From Fictibacillus macauensis ZFHKF-1 (GTDB lineage: Bacteria > Bacillota > Bacilli > Bacillales > Fictibacillaceae): a stretch of 64,000 bases of DNA. The DNA lies in the NCBI RefSeq assembly GCF_000269865.1, contig NZ_AKKV01000020.1:62001-126000 (forward strand). The letters are read 5' to 3'. The translations under genes and the position numbers were made by a program. Below the pieces are notes generated by a model. It saw nothing but the letters and a program-made list of their open reading frames with translations, made no database searches and was not told where the DNA came from. Numbering within the stretch: position 1 is the first letter of the stretch; the number at the start of each line of letters is the position of its first letter. Below are positions 17,424 through 26,513 of this stretch, piece after piece.

Positions 17424-17621
17424 ATGGAAAATGGTTTAGCAAAAATGTGGGTGGCGCTTATTGCCATCGGATTGATGTTTGTTGCTGTAACAACGATCCT
17501 GCTTAGTCGTACGAAGCTTAGAGGCGTTCTTAAGTACATAATTTCAGTTGTAGCCTATGCTTGTATGATATTAGCTGGTTTTCTCATTGTTTTAGTCGTA
17601 TTAAGTGGACCAACGAAGTAA
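17424..17621 (+). CDS. yphE: Small membrane protein YphE (DUF2768 family)
   Basis: 65 aa with two membrane segments (about 8-27 and 37-58) and the family's SGPTK-type C terminus. It matches B. subtilis YphE in size, sequence pattern and place ahead of yphF and spoIVA. Function is unknown. The ribosome-binding site before the ATG is poor (only GTGTGA), so the start is a little uncertain. yphF follows 18 bases later and is probably in the same transcript. Confidence 0.8.
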   Translation: MENGLAKMWVALIAIGLMFVAVTTILLSRTKLRGVLKYIISVVAYACMILAGFLIVLVVLSGPTK

Positions 17622-17639
17622 CGAAGGAGATCATTCATC

Positions 17640-18365
17640 ATGAAAAAAATACTCTTAATGGTAGTCGGAGTATGCTTATTATGTAGCTTGTCAGGGTGTT
17701 TATATCCTGATCAGGAACGGGCCGAAAATAAAGTGCCGTACAAGGATCAAATGCGTAGTGTGCAAGAGGCTGTGCAAGCTTTTCAAAAAGATCAGTCGGT
17801 CCTGCCTATTAAAAATAAAGATATGACCGTTGATGTGTATGAAAAATATCCGCTTGATTTTAGTAAGCTCGCACCGAAATACATGAGTGAACCGCCGGGG
17901 AATTCGTTTGAAAAAGGTGGCACATTTCAATACGTATTAGTCAACCCGGAAACAAAACCGACGGTAAAGCTGATAGATCTTATTGCTGTAAATCGTGCGC
18001 AAACGCTCCAAGAACGGTTAAAACAATATATGCAAGATCATAAATATCCACCGTTTAAGAAAATTTTAGCAACAGGGCGCTATACGCTTGATTATAAGAA
18101 AATGGGTTATAAGGAAGAGCCTTATGTTGTAAGCCCTTACACACAAAGAAATTTACCTTTTATTATTGATGATCAGTTGCACGTATTTATCGATTATTCG
18201 ATGGATCTTTATAGCGCGTTGAAAAAAGAGAAAAAAGGCGTCAAAGCGGGGCGTGATATCCGCGCACTGCTCGTTAAACATTCCTTTTTCGTTCCTGCAC
18301 GGTCGGTACCTTATGGTGTACAAAAAGGAGAACCTGTATTTTTGCAACAAAAGCCTCGTAAATAG
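17640..18365 (+). CDS. yphF: Lipoprotein YphF
   Basis: 241 aa. A lipoprotein signal peptide ends in LSGC, with the lipid-modified Cys at residue 20. The mature part is hydrophilic and Lys-rich, with no recognised catalytic motif. It matches B. subtilis YphF (about 244 aa) in position between yphE and spoIVA. Function is unknown; the sporulation neighbourhood suggests but does not prove a role there. AAGGAG precedes the ATG. A strong terminator follows. Confidence 0.83.
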   Translation: MKKILLMVVGVCLLCSLSGCLYPDQERAENKVPYKDQMRSVQEAVQAFQKDQSVLPIKNKDMTVDVYEKYPLDFSKLAPKYMSEPPGNSFEKGGTFQYVLVNPETKPTVKLIDLIAVNRAQTLQERLKQYMQDHKYPPFKKILATGRYTLDYKKMGYKEEPYVVSPYTQRNLPFIIDDQLHVFIDYSMDLYSALKKEKKGVKAGRDIRALLVKHSFFVPARSVPYGVQKGEPVFLQQKPRK

Positions 18366-18373
18366 TTGGCATG

Positions 18374-18421
18374 AACTCTCCACTTTTCTAATACATTCAT
18401 AGAAAAGGAGGAGAGTTTTTC
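18374..18421 (+). terminator. Terminator of yphEF
   Basis: AACTCTCC (18374-18381) pairs with GGAGAGTT (18410-18417), and TTTTCTA (18384-18390) with TAGAAAA (18400-18406), followed by Ts. Confidence 0.88.
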
Positions 18422-18542
18422 AATGTATGGCAGGTGGTGAAGCATCCTTTTGTTACGGAGTACACAAAACGTTGTGTTGCCTCCCGGTCTATTTTAGAAA
18501 GGAAAGCCACCCGTTATTTTCTTGAAAAATTCGCATTCCTTA

Positions 18543-18570
18543 GCATATTTTTAGGACAACATCATATGTA
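18543..18570 (+). promoter_or_regulatory. Candidate sigma-E promoter of spoIVA
   Basis: GCATATT (18543-18549), 13 bases, CATATGTA (18563-18570). This is close to the sigma-E consensus (KMATATT, about 14 bases, CATACANT). It lies about 50 bases upstream of the spoIVA start, and spoIVA is sigma-E dependent in B. subtilis. Confidence 0.5.
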
Positions 18571-18622
18571 TGTAGTGTCCAAGACTAGCAACCGGAACTT
18601 ATTTGGATCGGGAGGGAAAGGA

Positions 18623-20101
18623 ATGGAAAAGATTGATATTTTCAAAGATATTGCAGAACGAACAGGTGGAGATATTTACTTAGGAATTGTAGGTGCTGTA
18701 CGAACAGGTAAATCCACATTTATTAAGCGCTTTATGGAATTGGTCGTTTTGCCTAACATTCAAAGTGAAAGCGATCGCCAACGCGCCCAAGATGAACTGC
18801 CACAAAGCGCAGCGGGTAAGACCATTATGACAACAGAGCCGAAATTCGTACCAAATAACGCGGTGAGCATTCATGTAGATGAAGGATTAGATGTGAACAT
18901 TCGTCTCGTGGACAGCGTCGGTTATGCTGTGCCAAGTGCAAAAGGCTATGAAGATGAAAATGGACCACGCATGATTCATACGCCATGGTATGATGAACCA
19001 ATTCCTTTTCATGAAGCCGCGGAGATTGGGACGCGCAAAGTAATTCAAGAACATTCCACACTTGGTGTAGTCGTAACGACAGATGGATCGATTGGTGAGA
19101 TTCCACGCTATGATTATATTGAATCAGAAGAACGAGTGATTGAGGAGTTAAAAGAGGTTGGAAAGCCATTCGTTTTAGTCGTTAATTCGGTGCATCCGCA
19201 TCATCCTGATACAGAACAGCTGCGAAAAGAGTTATGTGAGAAATATGACATTCCTGTCATCGCAATGAGTGTAGAAAGCATGACAGAACAAGATATTAAC
19301 AATGTACTGCGCGAAGTATTATTTGAATTCCCAGTGCTTGAAGTGAATGTAAACTTACCAAGCTGGGTAATGGTGTTGCGTGACGAGCATTGGCTGCGCG
19401 AAAGCTATGAAGAAGCCGTTCGCGAAACGGTGAAAGATATTAAACGTCTCCGTGATGTGAATCGCGTCGTAGGAAGCTTTAGCGATTTTGAGTTCATTGA
19501 CGATGCGCGGCTAGCGGGCATTGAAATGGGGCAAGGGATTGCGGAAATCGATCTTTTTGCACCAGATGATCTCTATGATCAAATTCTTAAAGAAGTGGTT
19601 GGCGTCGAAATTCGTGGGAAAGATCATTTGTTGCAATTGATGCAAGAGTTTGCTTATGCTAAACAAGAATATGATCAAGTAGCCGATGCGCTTCGCATGG
19701 TAAAACAAACAGGCTATGGCATTGCTGCTCCTGCTTTATCGGATATGAGCTTAGATGAGCCGGAAATTATCCGCCAAGGCTCGCGTTTTGGAGTGAGACT
19801 TAAGGCGGTTGCCCCGTCTATTCATATGATAAAAGTGGACGTTGAATCCGAGTTTGCGCCGATTATTGGCACAGAGAAGCAAAGTGAAGAGCTCGTTCGT
19901 TACCTCATGCAAGACTTTGAAGAAGATCCGCTATCTATTTGGAATTCAGATATTTTTGGTCGCTCACTTAATTCGATTGTAAGAGAAGGAATTCAAGGAA
20001 AAATTTCTTTAATGCCGGAAAATGCGCGCTATAAATTAAAGGAAACATTGGAACGCATTATTAACGAAGGCTCTGGCGGTCTTATTGCGATTATTTTATA
20101 A
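18623..20101 (+). CDS. spoIVA: Spore coat morphogenetic ATPase SpoIVA
   Basis: ATP-hydrolysing protein that polymerises on the outer forespore membrane to form the coat basement layer, 492 aa, identical in length to B. subtilis SpoIVA. The Walker A motif GAVRTGKS is at 24-31, and the N-terminal domain is TRAFAC GTPase-like (VDSVGYAVP switch region). The C terminus (EGSGGLIAIIL) is the usual SpoVM/membrane-contact end. The frame stays open upstream to 18434, but the ATG at 18623 has a clear GGAGGGAAAGG site and matches the family start. It has its own terminator. Confidence 0.97.
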   Translation: MEKIDIFKDIAERTGGDIYLGIVGAVRTGKSTFIKRFMELVVLPNIQSESDRQRAQDELPQSAAGKTIMTTEPKFVPNNAVSIHVDEGLDVNIRLVDSVGYAVPSAKGYEDENGPRMIHTPWYDEPIPFHEAAEIGTRKVIQEHSTLGVVVTTDGSIGEIPRYDYIESEERVIEELKEVGKPFVLVVNSVHPHHPDTEQLRKELCEKYDIPVIAMSVESMTEQDINNVLREVLFEFPVLEVNVNLPSWVMVLRDEHWLRESYEEAVRETVKDIKRLRDVNRVVGSFSDFEFIDDARLAGIEMGQGIAEIDLFAPDDLYDQILKEVVGVEIRGKDHLLQLMQEFAYAKQEYDQVADALRMVKQTGYGIAAPALSDMSLDEPEIIRQGSRFGVRLKAVAPSIHMIKVDVESEFAPIIGTEKQSEELVRYLMQDFEEDPLSIWNSDIFGRSLNSIVREGIQGKISLMPENARYKLKETLERIINEGSGGLIAIIL

Positions 20102-20129
20102 AAAAGCTCCAAATTGGAGCTTTTTTTTT
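20101..20129 (+). terminator. Terminator of spoIVA
   Basis: AAAAAGCTCC and GGAGCTTTTT around AAATT, followed by Ts. Confidence 0.9.
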
Positions 20130-20257
20130 GCCTTTTAAAAAAAAGGGATAGGTGTGAGGTAAACGATCATGTGAGAGAAAAGCTGACATGAAAAGGACAA
20201 ACGAGCAAAAAATCGTCAAACATCGTGCGTCATTTCGCTCTTTTTCATGAAAAAATA

Positions 20258-20286
20258 TTGAATTATTGAGAACTATCGTTTAATAT
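20258..20286 (+). promoter_or_regulatory. Promoter of hbs
   Basis: TTGAAT (20258-20263), 17 bases, TAATAT (20281-20286). B. subtilis hbs has more than one promoter, so others may exist nearby. Confidence 0.5.
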
Positions 20287-20364
20287 AAGGCTTGTTAAGC
20301 ACGTCTTTAGGTAAATACTGTATGTTTGATTATATATCGTGTTCTTTGAGAGGAGGTGAAAGAC

Positions 20365-20637
20365 ATGAACAAGACGGATCTAGTAAACGCCGTATCTGAG
20401 CAAACTCAACTTTCTAAAAAGGATGCAACAAAAGCTGTTGATGCAGTATTTGAAGCAATCTCTGGAACGCTTAAAGAAGGTGGTAAAGTACAATTGATTG
20501 GTTTTGGTAACTTTGAAGTTCGTGAGCGTGCAGCACGTAAAGGCCGCAACCCACAAACAGGACAAGAAATCGAAATCGCAGCGAGTAAAGTACCAGCTTT
20601 CAAACCAGGAAAAGCCCTTAAGGATGCGCTGAAATAA
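20365..20637 (+). CDS. hbs: DNA-binding protein HU
   Basis: Nucleoid-associated histone-like dimer, 90 aa. It starts [12 protein letters not shown] and carries the DNA-binding arm signature [20 protein letters not shown], ending [20 protein letters not shown] lies 7 bases before the ATG at 20365; the in-frame GTG at 20356 is inside that site. Monocistronic, with a strong terminator. Confidence 0.98.
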   Translation: MNKTDLVNAVSEQTQLSKKDATKAVDAVFEAISGTLKEGGKVQLIGFGNFEVRERAARKGRNPQTGQEIEIAASKVPAFKPGKALKDALK

Positions 20638-20657
20638 GCTTATACATAGGGCCAGTA

Positions 20658-20687
20658 AGAACCGCTATTGCAGCGGTTCTTTTTTTA
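20658..20687 (+). terminator. Terminator of hbs
   Basis: AGAACCGCT (20658-20666) pairs with AGCGGTTCT (20672-20680), followed by seven Ts. Confidence 0.92.
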
Positions 20688-20835
20688 TGAAATCTCTAGA
20701 ATCTTGTTTTTTCTTAAAATCTGATGCAACCATTCTAAGACGAACCTTTTTTGGTCATACTGCTGAATAAAGAAGCTTCCCATTCAAAAGGCTCTTCATT
20801 CGAACAAAAGTAGTATGTAATTGGTGCGTACGGTT

Positions 20836-20864
20836 TTGCCATTGCCTGTTACATATGCTAGAAT
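20836..20864 (+). promoter_or_regulatory. Promoter of folE-mtrB
   Basis: TTGCCA (20836-20841), 17 bases, TAGAAT (20859-20864) with an upstream TG. Confidence 0.6.
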
Positions 20865-20906
20865 CATCTTTAGAAAAGCGTGTTTCATCAATTGGAGGAT
20901 AGTGTA

Positions 20907-21473
20907 ATGAAAGAATTCGACAAGGACAAAATTCAACAAGCAGTAACTATGATTTTAGAAGCTATCGGAGAAGATCCGACGAGAGAAGGACTACTCGATA
21001 CACCGAAACGTGTTGCCAAAATGTACGAAGAAGTATTTCAAGGGCTAAATCAAGATCCGAAAGACCATTTTGCGACGATTTTTGGAGAAGATCATGAGGA
21101 GCTTGTGCTCGTTAAAGATATCCCGTTTTACTCAATGTGTGAGCATCATCTTGTACCGTTCTTTGGTGTCGCTCATATCGGTTATATTCCTCGTGGAGGA
21201 AAAGTAACAGGACTTAGTAAACTAGCGCGTGCTGTTGAAGCCGTTACACGTCGTCCGCAACTGCAAGAACGCATTACTTCTCATGTAGCCAATTCACTCG
21301 TTGAAACGCTTGATCCGCATGGTGTAATCGTTGTTGTAGAAGCAGAGCATATGTGTATGACGATGCGCGGTGTGAAGAAACCAGGCTCAAAAACAGTAAC
21401 GTCAGCTGTTCGTGGTGTGTTTGCTAACGATGCTGCTGCACGTTCAGAAGTATTAGGACTCATTCGTAGCTAA
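20907..21473 (+). CDS. folE: GTP cyclohydrolase I (FolE/MtrA)
   Basis: Converts GTP to 7,8-dihydroneopterin triphosphate, the entry to tetrahydrofolate, 188 aa. Zinc and active-site motifs are [12 protein letters not shown] (near 72) and [10 protein letters not shown]. The start is the ATG at 20907 after TTGGAGG. It forms a two-gene operon with mtrB, as in B. subtilis where the gene is also called mtrA. Confidence 0.97.
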   Translation: MKEFDKDKIQQAVTMILEAIGEDPTREGLLDTPKRVAKMYEEVFQGLNQDPKDHFATIFGEDHEELVLVKDIPFYSMCEHHLVPFFGVAHIGYIPRGGKVTGLSKLARAVEAVTRRPQLQERITSHVANSLVETLDPHGVIVVVEAEHMCMTMRGVKKPGSKTVTSAVRGVFANDAAARSEVLGLIRS

Positions 21474-21487
21474 AAGGGGAGAGCTGT

Positions 21488-21712
21488 ATGAAAGAAAATG
21501 AGAGCAATGAGTTTTTTGTCATTAAAGCAAAAGAGAATGGCGTAAATGTCATCGGACTAACGCGAGGAAACGAAACACGTTTTCATCATTCAGAAAAGCT
21601 AGATAAAGGCGAAGTGATGCTCGCGCAATTTACAGAGCATACATCCGCTGTAAAGGTTCGCGGAAAAGCTGTTATTTATACGCGACATGGAGAAGTAGAC
21701 ACGGAAGGTTAA
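21488..21712 (+). CDS. mtrB: Tryptophan RNA-binding attenuation protein TRAP
   Basis: 74 aa; forms an 11-subunit ring that, with bound tryptophan, wraps RNA carrying GAG/UAG triplets. The three RNA-contact residues fall at the same numbers as in B. subtilis TRAP: K37, K56 and R58. The core [10 protein letters not shown] and the KLDKGEV strand are conserved. GGGGAGAG precedes the ATG. A matching target is seen 6 kb downstream in the trp leader (27453-27534), so the regulatory circuit looks intact. I did not see an anti-TRAP gene in the window. Confidence 0.97.
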   Translation: MKENESNEFFVIKAKENGVNVIGLTRGNETRFHHSEKLDKGEVMLAQFTEHTSAVKVRGKAVIYTRHGEVDTEG

Positions 21713-21713
21713 G

Positions 21714-21736
21714 CTTGGCTTCAGCCAAGTTTTCTT
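21714..21736 (+). terminator. Terminator of folE-mtrB
   Basis: CTTGGCT (21714-21720) pairs with AGCCAAG (21723-21729), followed by TTTTCTTT. Confidence 0.8.
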
Positions 21737-21765
21737 TATGGCTAAGCATGGTTCCAGGCGCTGTA

Positions 21766-21774
21766 TGATATAAT
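21766..21774 (+). promoter_or_regulatory. Extended -10 promoter of the hepS-menG-mqnP-mqnA-hepT operon
   Basis: TGA TATAAT at 21766-21774; the -35 region is weak, as is common with extended -10 promoters. It lies 43 bases upstream of hepS. Confidence 0.5.
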
Positions 21775-21816
21775 ACAAAGAGAACAAGCTAGTCGGCATA
21801 GGTAGGATGTGGGGGC

Positions 21817-22527
21817 ATGAACATGAGGATCAGCGAGAAAGTCGATCAATTGAATGAATATGTAAAACAAACGATGAAGCATTCTTTTTTAAAAGAGTAC
21901 GTAACCAATCCAATTCTTAACCAAGATAAAGGCATATTGGCGTATTGCTTGTTAAAAGAAGCGGACTTGTCAGATGAAAAACTTCAAGAGAATTATGCAG
22001 CGATCATGCTTGTTCAGCAGGCATTGGATACGCACGAAACAATCCTGCACATAACAAGTCATCAAATAAAGGAAAGACAGCTAACAGTTCTAGCAGGTGA
22101 TTATTATAGCTCTCTATATTATTACATGCTTTCCCACTGTGAAGATATCCCTCTGATCCGCTCACTTTCCATCGGTATTCAAGACGTAAATGAACAAAAA
22201 ATGTCGCTTTTTTATGCCTCAGAAGAAGCGAGCAATCAAGCGGCAATTGTAAAGAATATAGAATCAGCGCTCTTACGCCAAGTGGCCCTTTATGTAGGAA
22301 AAAAGGAATACATACCTTTTATTGAAGATTATTTATTGATAACGGCTGTTTCACAATGCCCTGATTCTCCTTTTTCACCCTTTTTTGATTCATTAAAGAA
22401 TGAAGCGTTAAGACTACAGTCGCTTGTGGCGGATCTTTCCCAGCCGCAAGCTCATAAGGCTGTTACCGAAACGAGAATGAGGGCACTGTCAGAAGCATCC
22501 CACCATTTACTTCGGGAGGAAGGATAA
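21817..22527 (+). CDS. hepS: Heptaprenyl diphosphate synthase component I
   Basis: Small, non-catalytic partner of HepT that sets the C35 chain length of the menaquinone side chain, 236 aa. The family is poorly conserved; here the call rests on size, the helical pattern (for example YYSSLYYYMLSHCEDIPLIRSLS) and position directly before menG, with hepT in the same operon. No DDxxD motif is present, as expected. The start has GGGGG upstream; a second ATG two codons later is possible. Confidence 0.87.
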   Translation: MNMRISEKVDQLNEYVKQTMKHSFLKEYVTNPILNQDKGILAYCLLKEADLSDEKLQENYAAIMLVQQALDTHETILHITSHQIKERQLTVLAGDYYSSLYYYMLSHCEDIPLIRSLSIGIQDVNEQKMSLFYASEEASNQAAIVKNIESALLRQVALYVGKKEYIPFIEDYLLITAVSQCPDSPFSPFFDSLKNEALRLQSLVADLSQPQAHKAVTETRMRALSEASHHLLREEG

Positions 22528-22530
22528 GCA

Positions 22531-23229
22531 ATGGAACAAAGAAAAGAACAGCGCGTCCATTCCGTTTTTGAGAAGATTTCAGATCAATATGATTTTATGA
22601 ATAATGTCATTAGCTTCAAGCAACATACCATTTGGCGCAACGATACGATGAAGCGAATGAATGTAGCAAAAGGCAGTCGTGCTCTTGATGTGTGCTGCGG
22701 CACAGCAGATTGGACGATTGCACTGGCAGAAGCTGTTGGCGAAACAGGTCATGTGACAGGGCTCGATTTTAGCAAAAACATGTTAGCTGTCGGTGAAAAG
22801 AAAGTACAGCACTTAAAACAAGTAGAATTGCGTCATGGAAATGCGATGGAACTCCCATTTCCTGATGATACGTTTGATTATGTAACGATTGGTTTTGGCT
22901 TGCGTAATGTACCGGATTACTTGCAAGTTGTGAGAGAAATGCAACGTGTGGTGAAGCCAGGAGGAATGGTCGTTTGTTTAGAAACGTCACAGCCTTCCAC
23001 TGTGGTGAAACCCTTTTTTAACGTGTATTTTTCTTATATCATGCCAATGCTCGGGAAAGTACTGGCAAAAAGTTATTCTGAATATTCATGGTTACAAGAA
23101 TCGGCTGGAGAATTCTTAAATCGTGAACAGTTAAAACGCTTATTTGAAGAAGCGGGCTTACACAATGTAATGGTCAAGCCCTATTCGTTTGGGGCGGCCG
23201 CCCTGCATATAGGCTATAAACAAAAATAG
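22531..23229 (+). CDS. menG: Demethylmenaquinone methyltransferase MenG/UbiE
   Basis: SAM-dependent C-methylation of demethylmenaquinone, the last step of menaquinone synthesis, 232 aa. The family N terminus [21 protein letters not shown] is followed by the SAM motif [15 protein letters not shown] (near 51) and the [12 protein letters not shown] block. It begins 3 bases after hepS. Required in both the classical and futalosine routes, so it does not by itself tell which is used. Confidence 0.96.
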   Translation: MEQRKEQRVHSVFEKISDQYDFMNNVISFKQHTIWRNDTMKRMNVAKGSRALDVCCGTADWTIALAEAVGETGHVTGLDFSKNMLAVGEKKVQHLKQVELRHGNAMELPFPDDTFDYVTIGFGLRNVPDYLQVVREMQRVVKPGGMVVCLETSQPSTVVKPFFNVYFSYIMPMLGKVLAKSYSEYSWLQESAGEFLNREQLKRLFEEAGLHNVMVKPYSFGAAALHIGYKQK

Positions 23230-23252
23230 AAGCAAAGAAAGAGAGAGCGAGC

Positions 23253-24116
23253 GTGTTTAAGAAATTAGGGATCATTCTTGAAATGATAAAGTTCGAACAT
23301 ACGTTGTTCGCCCTACCTTTTGCCTTTTTAGGGGCAATTCTGGGGAATGTTGTAGAGGAGCACTCGTTTCCAACGATCATGGAATGGGTGTGGATTACGT
23401 TGGCAATGGTCGGTGCAAGAAGTGCAGCGATGACGCTAAATCGCGTCATTGATGCTAGAATTGATAAAGAAAACCCGCGGACAGCCACGAGAGCGATTCC
23501 AGCGAAATTAATTAGTAGCAGTGAAGCCATTTTATTTATTGTTGGTTCTTTTGCGCTTTTATTATTCAGTGCTTGGAAACTAAATCCGCTATCGATGTAT
23601 TTATTACCGATTGCTGTTTTCTTTTTAGTGATTTATTCGTATACAAAACGCTTTACGTACTTATGTCACGTGGTGTTAGGGATTACTATTGCACTTGCGC
23701 CACTCGGTGGCTGGGTTGGTGCGACAGGCACGTTGTCATGGGAAGCGTTTCTTTTGTATGTAGCGGTCTTATTTTGGACAGCAGGGTTTGATGTGATTTA
23801 TGCAACCCAAGATGCTGACTATGATCGTGGCAAAGGGTTATATTCAATTCCGTCCTATTTTGGCGTAGGCAAAGCGCTCATGATTGCGCGAGGATTTCAT
23901 GTGGTAAGTTTCCTTGGCTTTATTGCGCTCGGCGTACTTGCTTCATTTGGGTGGATTTACTTTGTAGGCGTTTTGATTTCGGGAGCGATTATGATTTATG
24001 AGCATTCGCTCGTATCAGCAAATGATCTATCGAAATTAAATGTGGCCTTCTTTACGATGAATGGTATTTTAAGTGTGGTCATGTTCGTGTTTTCATTAGG
24101 TGACCTCTTATTGTAA
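23253..24116 (+). CDS. mqnP: UbiA-type polyprenyltransferase (probable MqnP)
   Basis: Integral-membrane aromatic prenyltransferase, 287 aa, about eight membrane segments. Both Asp-rich motifs are present: NRVIDARIDKENPRTATR (near 71) and YATQDADYDRGKG (near 183). The opening MIKFEHTLFALPFAFLGA is typical of the 4-hydroxybenzoate/MqnP branch rather than MenA. The start is GTG at 23253. Because mqnA follows, I infer that it prenylates 1,4-dihydroxy-6-naphthoate in the futalosine pathway. In B. subtilis nothing lies between menG and hepT. A role with another aromatic acid cannot be excluded. Confidence 0.85.
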   Translation: MFKKLGIILEMIKFEHTLFALPFAFLGAILGNVVEEHSFPTIMEWVWITLAMVGARSAAMTLNRVIDARIDKENPRTATRAIPAKLISSSEAILFIVGSFALLLFSAWKLNPLSMYLLPIAVFFLVIYSYTKRFTYLCHVVLGITIALAPLGGWVGATGTLSWEAFLLYVAVLFWTAGFDVIYATQDADYDRGKGLYSIPSYFGVGKALMIARGFHVVSFLGFIALGVLASFGWIYFVGVLISGAIMIYEHSLVSANDLSKLNVAFFTMNGILSVVMFVFSLGDLLL

Positions 24117-24140
24117 AACGTATGAAAGGTGGGAAGAGTG

Positions 24141-24992
24141 ATGGCGCTAACTGTAGGCGAAATTCAATACACAAATATTCTTCCATTGTTTTTTCATATT
24201 AATAAGGAGGAAATGGAAAAAACGGGTGTTCGTTTTTTTCCACAAATTCCGGCTGAATTAAATCGAAAAATGGAACGAGGAGAAGTGGATTTAGGAGGCA
24301 TCTCCTCCTTTTCATTCGGAGAAAATAGTGAACGTTATAGCTTATTTCCTCAATTGTCTGTGTCGACATTCGGAAAGGTAGGCTCCATTCTACTGTTTTC
24401 AAAAAAAGAAATAACCGAACTTGATGGAGCGTCGATTGCGCTTACTTCAAGCTCTGCTACTTCAGTGGCTTTATTAAAAATTATTCTTCAAGAATACTAT
24501 CGTGTTCAACCTCATTATGAAACCGTAACACCAGATTTTGCTACGATGATGGAACATCATAGTGCGTGTTTATTAATTGGTGAAGATGCGATTAAAGCCC
24601 GCTGGGACAAAGCGGCGGAATCATTGTATGTGTATGATTTAGGAGAGCTTTGGTATTCCTTTACCAACTTGCCGATGACGTATGCGGTCATGGCAGTACG
24701 GAACGATTGTATTCAACGGGAAATGACGCAACTGCAATCGTTACTAACACAAATGACAGCAAGTAAACGTCGTACCGCAGAGGATCATTACCGTGAAATG
24801 ATTGCAGAAGTCGTAAAAAGTCATGGCGGAGACCCGTTTTTTTGGTCCAATTATTTTCATGGCATTAACTACGATTTAACAGAAGAGCACCTTAAAGGAT
24901 TACAGCACTATTTTACACTTGCGCATAAGCATGGTCTGATTGATCATGTTCCGACATTTACGATTTTCAAATACTCCTTACAAGGCATTTAG
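24141..24992 (+). CDS. mqnA: Chorismate dehydratase MqnA (futalosine pathway)
   Basis: Dehydrates chorismate to 3-[(1-carboxyvinyl)oxy]benzoate, the first committed step of futalosine-dependent menaquinone synthesis, 283 aa. The fold is periplasmic-binding-protein-like without a signal peptide. Family signs are VGEIQYTNILPLF at the N terminus, VDLGGISSFSFGEN, SSSATSVALLKIIL, LLIGEDAI and the DLGELWYSFTNLPMTYAVMAVR block. The ATG at 24141 has AAGGTGGG about 9 bases upstream. MqnD is a paralogue of the same fold; the SSSATS segment and the WYxxTxLP block favour MqnA. Other mqn genes are not in the window. Confidence 0.87.
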   Translation: MALTVGEIQYTNILPLFFHINKEEMEKTGVRFFPQIPAELNRKMERGEVDLGGISSFSFGENSERYSLFPQLSVSTFGKVGSILLFSKKEITELDGASIALTSSSATSVALLKIILQEYYRVQPHYETVTPDFATMMEHHSACLLIGEDAIKARWDKAAESLYVYDLGELWYSFTNLPMTYAVMAVRNDCIQREMTQLQSLLTQMTASKRRTAEDHYREMIAEVVKSHGGDPFFWSNYFHGINYDLTEEHLKGLQHYFTLAHKHGLIDHVPTFTIFKYSLQGI

Positions 24993-25000
24993 GTGAAACT

Positions 25001-25966
25001 ATGAAATTGACAGAACTTTATTCTCATGTAAAAAATGATTTGCAACAAATTGAGCAAGAACTAGAGCGGGTCATCTGTGCTGATCATCCTATTTTAGAGC
25101 AAGCGAGCAGTCAGCTTCTAAAAGCAGGAGGCAAGCGGATTCGTCCTGTGTTTGTTTTGCTATCGGCACGTTTTGGAGACTATGATTTCGCTAATGCACG
25201 TCGCGTAGCAGCTGCGCTGGAAACGATTCATATGGCATCACTCGTTCATGATGATGTCATTGACAATGCCGAGCTGCGAAGAGGTTCACAAACAGTGAAG
25301 GCACAATACGATAATAAAGTAGCGATGTATACGGGAGACTTTTTATTTGCTAAGGCCATTGAATTAATGACCAATGTTCATCAAATCGCTGCTCATCAAG
25401 TTCTGTCATATTCTATGAAAGAAATGTGCTTAGGAGAAATTCAGCAAATTAAAGAGCAGTTTGATTTAGAGCAAAACATTCGTCAATATTTACGAAGAAT
25501 CAAACGAAAAACCGCGCTGTTAATTGCGGTAAGCTGTCAGCTTGGTGCCATTTCTTCCAACACAGCAATCCCTCTTCAGCAAAAGCTGTATCGCTTCGGC
25601 TATAATGTGGGGATGTCGTATCAGATTATTGATGATATTTTAGATTTTACCGGAACAGAAAAAGAACTTGGTAAGCCAGCTGGCGGTGATTTGCGTCAAG
25701 GAAATATTACGCTCCCTGTGTTTTATGCGATGGAAATGGTTCCAACGTTAAAAGAACAAATCAAGGCGTATTACGCTTCGCCAAGCGAAGAAGAGCTACA
25801 ACGCATTTTAGCAATTATTAAAAAAAGTGGCAGCATTAAGCGTGCTTCAAAAGCGTCGCAAGCCTATTTAGCAGGTGCGTTATCGATCGCTCAGCAATTT
25901 CCAGCAGGACAAACAAAAAATAGCATGATCAAAATTGCGAAGTACATCGGAAGACGCAAATTTTAA
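25001..25966 (+). CDS. hepT: Heptaprenyl diphosphate synthase component II
   Basis: Catalytic trans-prenyltransferase subunit that makes the C35 diphosphate for MK-7, 321 aa. The first Asp-rich motif is LVHDDVIDNAELRRG (near 82) and the second is YQIIDDILDFTG (near 208). KAGGKRIRP is the IPP-binding site. It ends the hepS-menG-mqnP-mqnA operon, 8 bases after mqnA. Confidence 0.95.
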   Translation: MKLTELYSHVKNDLQQIEQELERVICADHPILEQASSQLLKAGGKRIRPVFVLLSARFGDYDFANARRVAAALETIHMASLVHDDVIDNAELRRGSQTVKAQYDNKVAMYTGDFLFAKAIELMTNVHQIAAHQVLSYSMKEMCLGEIQQIKEQFDLEQNIRQYLRRIKRKTALLIAVSCQLGAISSNTAIPLQQKLYRFGYNVGMSYQIIDDILDFTGTEKELGKPAGGDLRQGNITLPVFYAMEMVPTLKEQIKAYYASPSEEELQRILAIIKKSGSIKRASKASQAYLAGALSIAQQFPAGQTKNSMIKIAKYIGRRKF

Positions 25967-25971
25967 ACACA

Positions 25972-26000
25972 TTGCTAAATTCACCATTATTTGATACTAT
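25972..26000 (+). promoter_or_regulatory. Promoter of ndk
   Basis: TTGCTA (25972-25977), 17 bases, TACTAT (25995-26000) with an upstream TG. Confidence 0.55.
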
Positions 26001-26071
26001 TTTCTATGGACCACTTAACCTACATAGAGGTCACATTATATTAGGTACATAGAGGATAGGAGAGAACGAAA

Positions 26072-26494
26072 ATGGAAAAAACATTTCTTATGGTGAAACC
26101 TGACGGTGTAGAACGCAAATTGATTGGTGAAATCGTAACGCGTTTTGAAAAGAAAGGCTTCCAGCTCGTTGGGGCAAAACTAATGACAATTTCTCGTGAT
26201 TTAGCAGAAAATCATTATGGTGAGCATAAAGAGCGCCCGTTTTTTGGCGAGCTGGTTGACTTTATTACTTCAGGTCCTGTATTTGCTATGGTATGGGAAG
26301 GCGAAAATGTAATTTCTGTCGCACGTAACATGATGGGGAAAACAAACCCAGCAGACGCAGCACCAGGAACTATTCGCGGTGATTATGCAACACAAATGAG
26401 CAATAACATTATTCATGGTTCAGACTCTCCTGAAAGCGCTCTCCGTGAAATCGGTTTATTTTTCAGCGAAGAAGCAGAACTTGTTTCTAAATAA
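26072..26494 (+). CDS. ndk: Nucleoside diphosphate kinase
   Basis: Transfers the gamma-phosphate between nucleoside triphosphates and diphosphates through phospho-His115 (NIIHGSDS), 140 aa. The N-terminal [17 protein letters not shown] is typical. It has its own promoter and terminator, in the B. subtilis position between hepT and cheR. Confidence 0.97.
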   Translation: MEKTFLMVKPDGVERKLIGEIVTRFEKKGFQLVGAKLMTISRDLAENHYGEHKERPFFGELVDFITSGPVFAMVWEGENVISVARNMMGKTNPADAAPGTIRGDYATQMSNNIIHGSDSPESALREIGLFFSEEAELVSK

Positions 26495-26513
26495 TTGCTT
26501 TGAAAGCGCTATT

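Noticed and set aside
18434-18622. A 63-residue N-terminal extension of SpoIVA
   Set aside because: The ATG at 18623 has a strong ribosome-binding site, gives exactly the family length of 492 aa, and the extension overlaps a sigma-E-like promoter.
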